Assembly: GCA_946803715.1 (NCBI GenBank)
Contig: CAMPET010000331.1
Span: 2,796 to 15,295 of the forward strand
Length of the DNA: 12,500 bases
Direction of reading: 5' to 3'
DNA from: Beroe ovata
Taxonomy: Eukaryota > Ctenophora > Nuda > Beroida > Beroidae
The notes under the pieces are model-generated. The model was not told the origin of the DNA, ran no database searches, and saw only the letters and a program-made list of their open reading frames with translations. Below are positions 1-12,388 of this stretch, one piece after another (within the stretch, counting starts at the first letter, position 1; every line of letters begins with the position of its first letter). The translations under genes were made by a program, and so were the position numbers.

Positions 1-123
1 GCTTAGCAACGGGGGAACGTTCGTTCAGTAACGGGGGAACGTTCGCTTAGCATCGGGGGAACATTCGCTTAGCAACGGGGAATGTTCACTTAGCAACGGG
101 GGAATGTTCGCTTAGCAACGGGA
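1..123. repeat. 22-bp minisatellite in RELCH intron 3
   Basis: About five and a half head-to-tail copies of a 21-22 bp unit, roughly GCTTAGCAACGGGGGAACGTT plus one base. Copies differ by a few substitutions (CAGTAAC, TAGCATC, AATGTTC variants) and one single-base deletion. It starts at or before the window edge, so its full length is unknown. It lies downstream of the exon 3 donor (175/174), hence in an intron. The unit carries TAGCAAC, the same half-site word seen upstream of RELCH. Confidence 0.9.
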
Positions 124-174
124 TAATTCTATGTCTAGAAACAGAAAATTCCTTCGACCGAGTCGGGCCGGTAC

Positions 175-1371
175 CTGACAACTTGTAGTTATTCTCGAGG
201 AGATACTCTGCTATGAGGAAGTTGAGACATCGCTTCTCGTAGGGTAGAATACCCCCCTGATTCTTATCCCCCTGACCTGTGCTCCGTTCCTTGTGCTCTG
301 GAGCTGGGAACATGAGCGAGAGTTTAATCTTCAAATAGGAGGGTTGTGGTGAAGCAAGGATAGATTATTAGTTCAATAACCCAACAAGATGAACCTCACA
401 CTTGTTAAACCCAAACTAGAATGAAACCCATACCTTCCACATTCAACTGAGTGGGATGGGGGAGTGACGACCTAAAACCCCCACCTCACAACCCCCATCG
501 CCCATTCACCCCTCCCTCAGTACCCATTTCCACTCCTCTCTGACTCTCCCACATACCTGCACTTGTGGTGATGGTGCCACGGAGCGCGTTGATCGTCTCC
601 TGCGCTTTTCTCAGCTCGAACTCGAGGACTGTCACCCGTTCATCTGCCACATTGACGGGATCATCATCTGAGTACCGGGACACCAAGTCCAGTGAGTCAA
701 ATGTCTGGAGTGATGTGGACCTGGCTGGATATTTGTAAGTGGAGATGTGAGAATTCTGAGAAATGAGGGGAGATGTGAGGCTCAATGCAAGGGGGGACAA
801 TTGGTGGTCATGGAGCCCCAGAAGAATGGATGTTTGTTTATTGTGGAACATGGATCTCGCTCTTGATAATTCTTTTTATAACAAGTTGATCGGATACAAT
901 TAATGTGACGTACTGAACGAACAAAGTTAAACAAATCAGCCGTTAGAATCAGTGAAGCCTACAGTATTTTGTGAACTTGTAAAGTTGATTCTGTCTATTT
1001 GAACTTTTTCACGAACAAATTGTTTAACTTGAAACCTGTTTTCAGAACTATTTTCTCTGACTTGGATAGAATTCTTGCCTGAGCTGTAGTTAAAAGATAA
1101 CCATTGTCTGATGCCCATATCCTTATTAACCTCATCCATTTCTACCTATATTTCTACCTATAACAACATAGCATAGAATTCATAATATACCCTGCTACTA
1201 CTTAATAAACTCACGTATGTTGTAAAAAGTCTCGAAATTTCCGGGATTACTGAAGAAGTCTCGTAGTGAGTCGATCTCACAGTTGTGTTCCAACAACTCG
1301 TAGTACAACTCCAGAGCAGACAGGAATAGTTTCTTATCAAGGAGTTTTTGTGCAATGTCCTCCCACTCCAT
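175..1371 (-). CDS. RELCH: RELCH (KIAA1468)-like protein, 5' coding exons 1-3 (partial)
   Basis: Three exons join in phase on the minus strand: 1371-1215, 724-557 and 303-175, giving 151 complete codons; the gene continues past the left edge. Donors are GTGAGT, GTATGT and GTACCG (the last is weak). Residues 5-27 form a LisH-type helix pair (IAQKLLDKKLFLSALELYYE), followed by LRDFFSNPGNFE (36-47), a stretch typical of RELCH. A Ser/Asp linker (TFDSLDLVSRYSDDD) and a coiled-coil start (VTVLEFELRKAQETINALR, 84-102) come next. A second helical block, YEKRCLNFLIAEYLLENNYK (130-149), follows and matches the second LisH-like segment of the family. Known for the family: human RELCH binds RAB11 and OSBP and promotes cholesterol transfer between recycling endosomes and trans-Golgi; its HEAT repeats lie further downstream, outside this window. 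The start at 1371 puts LisH almost at the N terminus, without the long Pro/Gly-rich leader recalled for the human protein. The acceptor of exon 2 was chosen by phase. A neighbouring AG in the same frame cannot be excluded. Confidence 0.85.
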
Positions 1372-1700
1372 TGTCAACAGAGAGACGAGAGAGGGGAGGA
1401 GACTGGGTTATCACGAGGTTGCTAGGAGCGGTTGCTAGGAGTGAAAGTCCCGTTGCTAGGCAACCACAACTCTCGCGGTATTACGAATCGGATCAGAGTG
1501 AGCTCGTCTTCAGATGGATGTGATGAGAAGGATAGTTGTATATCCCCTTCTCACGAACGGTAGTCTCAGACTAATGCTGCGTCTTTCACAGGGCTGGTGA
1601 TCGAGTGGTGTGCGCTCACCACTGCGTCAACTGACAGTCGCAACGGTGTCTCATTGTGTCATTGTGGAGCTAAAATATACATGGTTCAGTTTAGACAAAT
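1372..1700 (-). promoter_or_regulatory. Probable RELCH upstream/promoter region with GTTGCTAG motifs
   Basis: This stretch lies directly upstream of the RELCH start codon on the minus strand. GTTGCTAG occurs at 1418-1425, 1431-1438 and 1452-1459. The last is part of GTTGCTAGGCAACC (1452-1465), a near-palindrome resembling the RFX X-box (GTNRCC, 0-3 spacer, RGYAAC) with one mismatch. I see no TATA box at a convincing distance. Promoter function is inferred from position and motif only. Confidence 0.4.
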
Positions 1701-2385
1701 GAAAAACCTTTGATTAGACTAGATTCCAACAGAAATTTCCCACATGGGTGCTGTACCAAAATCCACTACTCATTTTACCGTACGTGCTTACTCAAGTTTA
1801 CCGAAAACAGACACATGCACACAACGACATAGCACTGTACAAACTGCAAATGATAAAATACGACCACCAAATGTGAAATTCAGAAATATTATACAAGACG
1901 TATACAACACATGTATTAATTCCAAAATCCGTACAAAACAGCGTATATAGGTGTCATAGAACAGCAGACCGATGTCATTATCGCTTGAGTGTGTGTGCGT
2001 GTGTGCTCACGAACTGAAATATAGGTTAACCTACCTACCTATCAGTAGTGTGATGACACGGTCAAATTATAACGTCTCACATTGATGCAAATGACGTAAT
2101 GTGTACATCGGTTCATGACATCTACTGACCTGCAGCAACAATGGATAATTGTTGGAAGTTTGCCAGATTGTACAAGCGATAAGCTCAGCAAGTGCTGATG
2201 CTCAAGTTGCACAGTGCAAGTTACCGTTATGCAGGGGCTTTCGGTACGCAACCTACCAGTATTCAACATAATACCGCAAGCTAATCTGGATAAGACCGTA
2301 AAACTAAAGTCGAGATAAGAATACGAATTACGAAAGATATCTGTCAATTCTATGAGTTTATCAATAGAATCACTGCAGTAGGTAC
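1701..2385. other. Intergenic stretch, no supported gene
   Basis: This lies between the RELCH upstream region and the end of the nicotinamidase gene. It contains a short GT tract (1989-2005) and an ACCT triplet run (about 2030-2041). A 136-codon open frame on the minus strand (2042-2452) and a 68-codon one on the plus strand (1744-1950) show no family motif and are not called as genes. Confidence 0.6.
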
Positions 2386-2390
2386 CTACT

Positions 2391-2429
2391 AACTGGTAAA
2401 CATAACTGGTAAACATAATTGGTAATTGA
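2391..2429. repeat. 13-bp tandem repeat, three copies
   Basis: AACTGGTAAACAT occurs exactly twice (2391-2403, 2404-2416), followed by a diverged third copy, AATTGGTAATTGA (2417-2429), which runs into the left arm of the large palindrome. Confidence 0.85.
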
Positions 2430-2523
2430 TCAAATCCTTTTTGTTTGTTCAATGTTCATCATTCATATGTACCATGGTACATATGAATGATGAACATTGA
2501 ACAAACAAAAAGGATTTGATCAA
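2426..2523. repeat. 98-bp perfect palindrome (49-bp arms, no spacer)
   Basis: The sequence reads identically on both strands about a centre between 2474 and 2475 (core GTACCATGGTAC). Arms match perfectly from 2426 to 2523. With two mismatches the symmetry extends to 2420-2529. It is intergenic, about 190 bp downstream of the nicotinamidase stop codon. It could be a real cruciform-forming palindrome, a fold-back element remnant, or a fold-back artefact of library making or assembly. Confidence 0.95.
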
Positions 2524-2686
2524 AAACCATAATACTCTGAATACATTAAATCTACCTCAATATCGAAAAATGGAATTAAATCAAAAACAACGAGAAATAG
2601 CCTCTGATCAACTATAGAAAATTCACAAATTCATATCAACATAATCATAATGATTTCGCTTTTCAATCCCAACCATCGCACTTTGA

Positions 2687-2694
2687 TGACGTCA
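2687..2694. promoter_or_regulatory. TGACGTCA (CRE-type) site
   Basis: A perfect 8-bp cAMP-response-element palindrome lies 17 bp past the nicotinamidase stop codon. The position, in a probable 3' UTR, makes a promoter role doubtful. An 8-mer can occur by chance. Confidence 0.25.
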
Positions 2695-2710
2695 TGTTCC
2701 CCTGTATACA

Positions 2711-4564
2711 TCACTGAGTTCTACTCCTAGATGAAAAGTAGGACATAGCTCTGAATATCCTGGCCTCGGTTTCCATGGTAACATCGTCACCACCCTGCCG
2801 CACCATGTGTGAGATGTCACCAGATTGTACTAACTCCACACCGGCACACCCACAGCGATCTAACATGGGTGTGGTAGTGTCTCCACACACACCTGCACAT
2901 GGGAGTCACGGGGTTATATCTGACAACATCGCAAAATCAAAACAGCCAAATAATCATCCGAGCGGCATGGCCACTTGCCAGATATCATCATCTTATCAAG
3001 ACGATTGTTATTAGGTATTATAATAATAGACATCACAATCGCTCCGTTTATAGATTTCCCCTCCTACCAAATCTACCAAGCTTAGGTTTACGGCAATATT
3101 TTTCCGGAAAATCGGTAGCTCTCCCAGGGGTATCTCACCTCTGACAGCATCCTGTACCATGACTGTCCTAAACCCGTGTCTGGCAGCGTCCAGCGCAGTG
3201 AACCCGACACAGTAGTCTGTAGCTATACCGCACACCACCACATCAGTCACGCCCTGAGCCACGAGAAGCGAGTAGAGCGGAGTGTGGGATGTGTCCCCGT
3301 TATCCCAGAACCCACTGTAACTATCCACCAACGGATTCATTCCTGAGACAGGTAGATCTGTCACGCGTCAGGTTGATGTCACGCGTCAGGTTGATGTCAC
3401 GCGTCAGGTTGATGTCACGCGTCAGGTAGAATGATATGAATGTTGCAAATATTCGTGCCGTCACACGTGGGCTGTCACGTGACAATTATTAAAAGGTTGT
3501 TCGATTTGAGAGTCTGCAGTTGCTATTAGCAACCAAGATGAGAACCTCTCATAGCAATATACATGCGAACTACTGCCAATGAATTATCCATTTTATCCAA
3601 ACTATGCTCACCTTTATCAATACGTGTCTCATTATCAACTATCATCAAGTCAGAGTGAAACTTGGCCCCCTCACTCCCCTGCACGCAGTGAACAGGCCAC
3701 AGTGTCTGCTTCAATTCCGGGGGACCGACGACAACCACAGTTTCAAACATCGCAGCACACCGTCCATCCTTCGCAGAACGTGGTGAAGTGGGGTAGAGAC
3801 CACTAGCAACATTAGGGTGGAATGAAATGTGGTTGGCAGGGTGCCAATCTGCGGTCTTGTACACGTGTTGGAAGAGAGGGAGGATGGAGTTTATCACGGG
3901 AACAACCTGTTCTCCTGAAATAGGACATATTGAATGACGTGTAGAGACTGGATAGGAGAGAGAGAGGGGAGGAGGGAAGTTACAATAATGAGATAGTAAA
4001 CTAGGTACCCCCTTCGTGAGTTAATATTTTCAGACTTAGGTCCCCTGTTTTCAAAATCACGAGACAGTGATGATATAAAGCAAAAGAAGAAGAAGAAGAG
4101 GACCATACCCTCGTTGACAGCGAGACTACCAGATATGAAGTCATTCTGTACATCGACCACAATCAGAGCAAAAACTCTCCTCCAAGATACAGCTGCCTGG
4201 ACACACGTGGATATTTCTTAGCAAAATCCATGAAAACTCTACTATTAACTCATCGTTATACAAGTTCTAACCGCAATGTGACGACTTATCGTATACCGTA
4301 TTATACAAGATATAAAACCTGGAGGAGTGAGATGAGGGCTGGCGTGTAAATCTCCCCATCCACTTGGCACGATTCCAACACACTCCCACCCACCACCACA
4401 CCCCTCTCCCTCAGCAGTGTCTCGACTTTGGTCCGGTTAGCAAACATGGAGGTTGTGTGGTTGTCCGTGGTGGAACAACCACAAACATCCTCGAAACAGG
4501 CGACCACAGTGTCACGTGACAAAGTGGGGTTGTCAGCACGGATAGTGGTCACGTGATCGGTCAT
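2711..4564 (-). CDS. Naam: Nicotinamidase (nicotinamide amidohydrolase), complete, 5 exons
   Basis: Converts nicotinamide to nicotinate and ammonia, the first step of the Preiss-Handler NAD salvage route; insects, worms and other invertebrates have it, vertebrates do not. Minus-strand exons 4564-4319, 4196-4109, 3914-3612, 3342-3139 and 2892-2711 (stop TGA) join without phase conflict into 340 aa, close to the length recalled for Drosophila Naam (about 357). Visible isochorismatase-fold residues: catalytic Asp97 in LIVVDVQNDF, metal ligands Asp134/His136/His140 in DWHPANH, catalytic Lys212 in DKGMNPLVDSYS, and nucleophile Cys257 in GIATDYCVGFTALDAA. HCVQGSEGAKFH (187-198) is also typical. Exon 1 (residues 1-82) lies where insect Naam has EF-hands; only VDGEIYTPALISLL looks like half of a degenerate EF-hand. 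The loop between INSIL and DWHP is a few residues shorter than I recall for the family. The exon 1 start at 4564 is the first ATG of that frame; the exon 2 acceptor (4197) was chosen by phase and could shift in frame. Confidence 0.94.
3361..3430. repeat. 18-bp tandem repeat in nicotinamidase intron 3
   Basis: Almost four copies of TCACGCGTCAGGTTGATG (3361, 3379, 3397, 3415), the last truncated after TCAGGTAGA. The copies are identical, which suggests recent expansion. The array begins 18 bp from the exon 4 acceptor, inside the intron 3 branch/polypyrimidine zone as read on the minus strand. Confidence 0.95.
3474..3483. promoter_or_regulatory. GTCACGTGAC palindromic E-box in intron 3
   Basis: A perfect 10-bp palindrome matching the extended E-box/CLEAR consensus bound by bHLH-ZIP factors (USF, MiT/TFE families). 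The same 10-mer recurs at 4511-4520 inside exon 1 coding sequence, and a nine-of-ten match lies at 4548-4557. Binding is inferred only. Confidence 0.35.
3519..3533. promoter_or_regulatory. X-box-like palindrome in nicotinamidase intron 3
   Basis: GTTGCTATTAGCAAC has perfect 6-bp inverted arms (GTTGCT / AGCAAC) around a 3-bp spacer, the geometry of an RFX X-box. Related words occur upstream of RELCH (1452-1465), in exon 5 of this gene (GTTTCCATGGTAAC, 2769-2782) and just upstream of its start codon (GTTGCTATGG, 4566-4575). Confidence 0.35.
4084..4100. repeat. (AGA)n tract in nicotinamidase intron 2
   Basis: Five AGA units next to the exon 2 donor. On the coding strand this is a CTT-rich polypyrimidine run a few bases after GTATGG. 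Confidence 0.8.
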
Positions 4565-5160
4565 GGTTGCTATGGGGATGGAAAATGTTGGGTTAAATGA
4601 GAGCGGTGAACTGGAGAAAAGATTGGGGAATCGGTGGTAGGTAATAAACGTATCAACTTAAAACAAAATATATGGACAAACGGCTTTTCATCGGTACAAA
4701 AGTCAGTGACACACTTTCTCGGGCCATGACAACAAGCAAGCCTTATATTATCAAACCAAACGAACACCGTCCCATACTAAACTACAGCACATACCACAAG
4801 TGTAGTTATAATAAAGTGATAACATATGGATAGACAAGAATAAGCACTCTCCTTATCAACCGGTGTACTGTCACAACAATAATGAGTTACACAATTTGAT
4901 GACATGTGTCATTTAGATAGCGGCAAGAAGTCCTGCACGACGCACGTGCCAATTATCTATCATGTGTACAATAATGCACACGTAGGATTGCATACTTTGC
5001 ATACTTGATAACGGCAAGTATTGTCCTAGTGGAACATTGATTTCCCCAGTTTCCCAGTTTTCTGTAGTGCATAGGTCTGCCGTATTGTAGTTTTGTTCCT
5101 AGATTTTCCATCATATCCTGCTCCAAACTGTGCGTCTCATGGTAGAAGATGAGTGGCCTA
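4565..5160. other. Upstream flank of nicotinamidase, no supported gene
   Basis: The stretch holds GTTGCTATGG right before the start codon. I see no TATA box or initiator convincing enough to call. Short open frames here (for example 4570-4767 minus) lack protein-like composition or known motifs. Confidence 0.55.
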
Positions 5161-5163
5161 ACA

Positions 5164-5215
5164 CCGCACACACACATGCACACACGCACACAGGCACACA
5201 CACACACACACACGT
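5164..5215. repeat. CA dinucleotide microsatellite
   Basis: About 50 bp of CA repeat with a few interruptions (ATG, CGC, GGC). It lies between the nicotinamidase 5' flank and the ZAK 3' end. Confidence 0.95.
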
Positions 5216-5870
5216 GTTCGAATGGAACTAATTACAATAACAAAGGAGGTGATGACAGGCAGGTTCAATTCCCTTGACACTAGTCTACAGCTGCTTCACC
5301 AAGAGATATCAATTGTAGGAACCCCCCATACCTCAATCTTACCCACGTACACCACTGAGTGGTCACGAAATAGGAAGTACAGTATTCGTGAGAACTCAAG
5401 AAACTAAACACAACTTCGCTCTAAATGATGATTAACTACGTAATAACAAAATACAATGTAGAGTATAATAAATAACACCAATCCCCTCCCTTTCACCACG
5501 AAACGAAGCTCCTTCTTATCAAGATAAAAATCACGATCAAAATTGTGATTGACCTCAGTTTAACACTTATAAACAACAATTACACAGTAAACTCTATCAA
5601 ATCTGCTCGTAATATAAATCTTAACAGTTCGGTAATCAAAGTTCGCTTCACAAAGACATACATAGATTTCTAAAGTTATCAAAAATCGATTTGGTGACAT
5701 ATTAATCATTTGATATGATAACTCAAAACTGACTAAAAATAACGATAAAGGAACATAATAATACCGGACTAAATAAAAGAATGCATAAAATCATGAGTTA
5801 TGTACGGATAAAAATGAACTGAACACTGAACAGTTATCTGATCAATTTATCCCAAAATCATCAAGTTCAT
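5216..5870. other. AT-rich intergenic stretch, nothing recognised
   Basis: No open frame with family motifs, no tRNA or rRNA signature, and no tandem array. Probably non-coding spacer between the ZAK 3' end and the nicotinamidase promoter side. Confidence 0.6.
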
Positions 5871-5878
5871 GTCATATT

Positions 5879-5965
5879 AAGAATTTGGAATTTCTGATAA
5901 CGCACAGATGCAACAAGTGAAACAGTCGTTGTTAGTGAGTTAAAAATCAGAAATTCCAAATTCTT
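5879..5965. repeat. 20-bp perfect inverted repeat with 47-bp loop
   Basis: AAGAATTTGGAATTTCTGAT (5879-5898) is the exact reverse complement of 5946-5965. The right arm is followed by a partial direct copy (GATTCCAAATTCTTGATT, 5966-5983). It could be a small fold-back/MITE remnant or a hairpin in the ZAK 3' flank. Confidence 0.85.
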
Positions 5966-6052
5966 GATTCCAAATTCTTGATTTCTCATGCTACAAAACA
6001 CTCCAATACTCCAACTCAATCATGCCATATTATTGGTGATTGAGTAGAACTG

Positions 6053-6247
6053 TTACTCGTATGAGGAAGCATGGGGATCTGTTTGGGAGTATGGTCTGAA
6101 GGTAGTGTTGGGCTGTGTCTTAGGTGAAGGGAAGTTGGGACGGGCGTAGGTGTGAACATGCATTGATTGAATATCCTGCGTTATAGATAGGTGTAAACTG
6201 TCATAATTGAACAGCGGATGATTCCCTTCTATCTCCAATATAACCTG
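6053..6247 (-). other. In-frame open extension beyond the ZAK UAG stop
   Basis: Directly after the ZAK stop codon (TAG, 6250-6248) the same frame stays open for 65 codons up to TAA at 6055-6053. The peptide is polar and proline-rich (for example YARPNFPSPKTQPNTTFRPY), in keeping with a disordered tail. The context is TAG followed by CAG; a C at +4 favours read-through, but the full CARYYA motif is absent. It may equally be ordinary 3' UTR or sequence reached by an alternative splice that removes the stop. Confidence 0.35.
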
Positions 6248-10420
<4,173 letters not shown>

Positions 10421-10740
10421 GAAGTGAATATATTTGATAGAGCTGTGCTGCATGATAAACCAGAGTATACATCCTAGTATACCAGAGTATACCAGAGTAT
10501 ACCAGAGTATACCAGAGTATACATCCTAATTCTACCCACTAAATTTATGCTGCATAAAAAACTATTATGAATGAATCATGATGTCAATTATGAAATATAA
10601 CCGAATGCAGAATGAAAACTTTGCACTTTCCAAAACCGTTCATTGTATTATGGATCATACAGTTCCTACTAGTGTCCAGGTATCAAGTCGGATCACAAGC
10701 GCAAATTTATTTGTTATTCTATAATATCTGTCTTCCTGAA
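10421..10740. other. ZAK upstream flank
   Basis: The stretch directly upstream of the ZAK start codon, containing the 10-bp tandem repeat. The ZAK frame stays open upstream through an in-frame ATG at 10453 and into the repeat, so the sequence alone does not fix the start. The 10420 ATG was chosen because it gives a leader length (17 residues before the DLEF motif) similar to human ZAK. Confidence 0.5.
10461..10522. repeat. 10-bp tandem repeat upstream of ZAK
   Basis: Four exact head-to-tail copies of ACCAGAGTAT (10481-10520), plus one separated copy (10461-10470) joined by ATCCTAGTAT. The phrase GTATACATCCTA flanks both sides. Each unit creates a GTATAC palindrome. It lies 40-100 bp upstream of the ZAK ATG. 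Confidence 0.95.
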
Positions 10741-11060
10741 GCAAAATTGTATAGGTTCTCTGCAGCGCGGTTTTATGTGACATATTTTTGAGATTGTTTT
10801 TGCATTCCTTATGTTTGCATGCAACGTTTGTCTGGCGATGCTAAACCGCTGATGCAAGCCGCGAAGCGGCTTGCGTCTTCTGTCTGAGAATAAGTTTGCG
10901 CCGCGCGCGCGCGAAACGAAATTCTCGACAGGGTCTATCATCGATCGACAAATGCAACGTATGTCCATGGCGTATATTGCGCGGCGCGACCGCATCACAC
11001 ATACTGGTCCCTTTATCTGATCCCTGTTTTTCGTTTCCATCAAAGGTTTATTCCGGCCTG
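10740..11060. other. GC-rich island, possible interspersed repeat
   Basis: About 300 bp of CpG-rich DNA (runs such as GCCGCGCGCGCGCG at 10902 and GCGCGGCGCGACCGC at 10979) inside AT-rich surroundings. It contains a 9-bp-arm hairpin (10854-10874). ATGCAACGTTTGTCTGGCG (10819-10837) is repeated with small changes at 10952-10972. Open frames on both strands (10714-11043 minus, 10896-11123 plus) have no recognisable motif. No clear terminal repeats or target-site duplications were found by eye. Confidence 0.4.
10854..10874. repeat. Hairpin GCAAGCCGC-GAA-GCGGCTTGC
   Basis: Perfect 9-bp inverted arms with a 3-base loop, in the GC-rich island. On RNA it would form a stable stem. It is not followed by a T tract, and the genome is eukaryotic, so it is not a terminator. 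Confidence 0.85.
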
Positions 11061-12388
11061 TTTCAAAGGCTTGTTTTGGCGTTCAATGAAGAACCAGAGA
11101 AACAGCGGTCAGATAAAATTTGATAAAATTTGAAAATGAAATTATGATTACTTTTTTAATTGTGTCATTCAAGATTTCAAGGTTGTCTTTAAATTAAGTC
11201 ATGCAACATGTTTTGAATATCTTGCTGCTTGATCTTGAGCAGAATAACAGATATATGTTCACATTTCGATATGTCTCACAATCCCAAAGTCTTATTTAAA
11301 GAGATGTATGGGTATACTGCAAACATACATACCCTACCAGCTTACAACTGCAAGGCTGGGCCACCCAGAACTCGGGAATTTTGAGCTTCACAGTTTAGAT
11401 GGACGGAGGGATTGGAGATAGGAATCTAAGGAAGGGTAGTACTGAATAAATTAATAAGTTGGTCTATTTCACAAATTGACATATGCAACAGTGATACTGT
11501 CATTTATTCTATTTACTATTAGTAAAGGTTTCTGTCATGGAAGTTCTAAGCAGTACCAGGCTGTTAGCTGTTAGCTGTCTAGCATAGCATGGAGGGTTTT
11601 TTATAAAATCGAAGATAGTTTTTGTATGTGTGACTATTCAGTATTCACAAGCCTTCATAAATCTAAATCTTCAATCAGCTGGTCCAAAAATTATGCCACA
11701 GAACTCCTTGCATGATCAAATGGCAATTCCTTGATTTAATTCCTTCATTCATAAAGAAGAATAATAGACATGACCCAATTTCAGAGTGAGCTATGTACAT
11801 GTATTTGTCATAGCCACTGGGATCTAGTCACTTGTTTATGAAAGTTCTGAATATTGTGTCAACCTCTAGATAATGCTTTCTTGAATCAAGAATGTTAACA
11901 ACAGCAGACAAGCATTTGCCGGTGAGTTTTGAGTTATCCTATCATCATATTGATCAACAATAGAGGGCATCAAACAATGTTATCTTTCTTAAAGAGAATA
12001 ATGTTATCTCTATTTTCATTGGTTGCAGTGGGTTCTTATTGATCAATCACTGTCATACCTACATCTGAGAAATTTATGACCCTCCCATTCTCTATTGGAG
12101 AAGGATAATTTCAGATTATCAATAGGGTTATAGGTTAATGAGGTACCTCGCATATTTTGAAATTAATTTTAAAATCAGCTTACATTCATTGCAACACTAT
12201 GCTTCCTTGAACAGCCACAATCTAACATGTCAGTTCAAAAGACTAGTGCTTAACATATCCCCTTATGGTATAATTCATGTCAAGCAATCGCAATATTATA
12301 ATATCAATACCTCCTGTGGGCTGTACAATCAGTATGTGTGGTTGTGTATGAAGCAGATTGGTCAGCTTCTATGACTTGACATGTGTGC
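11061..12388. other. AT-rich intergenic stretch between ZAK and the testin-like gene
   Basis: No supported gene. There are minor tandem runs at 11116-11134 (GATAAAATTT twice) and about 11561-11578 (GCTGTTA units). The last few hundred bases before 12389 should include the 5' UTR or promoter of the plus-strand gene. A 78-codon open frame (12138-12374) has no motif and is not called. Confidence 0.5.

Noticed and set aside
1-123. Regular repeats resembling a CRISPR array
   Set aside because: Units are directly adjacent with no unique spacers, and the DNA is eukaryotic, so it is a minisatellite. The same holds for 3361-3430 and 10461-10522.
1744-1950. 68-codon open frame on the plus strand
   Set aside because: No motif, no splice partner and no coding-like composition.
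2042-2452. 136-codon open frame on the minus strand
   Set aside because: No recognisable motif; odd composition (many Cys, Thr, Ser). It starts inside the palindrome arm and has no partner exon in phase.
3579-3806. 75- and 60-codon plus-strand open frames
   Set aside because: Antisense to nicotinamidase exon 3, which carries the DWHPANH metal-binding motif.
4953-5213. 86-codon open frame rich in Cys and Val
   Set aside because: Its N-terminal part is just the CA microsatellite read on the minus strand.
5241-5252. AAAGGAGGTGAT, a Shine-Dalgarno-like word
   Set aside because: Chance match in a spliced eukaryotic genome with no following gene.
5262-5272. GGTTCAATTCC, a tRNA B-box-like word
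   Set aside because: No pairing T-stem, anticodon arm or acceptor stem can be built around it.
10714-11043. 109-codon open frame (minus) and overlapping 75-codon frame (plus)
   Set aside because: Both come from the stop-poor GC-rich island. Arg/Cys-rich translation with no family resemblance.
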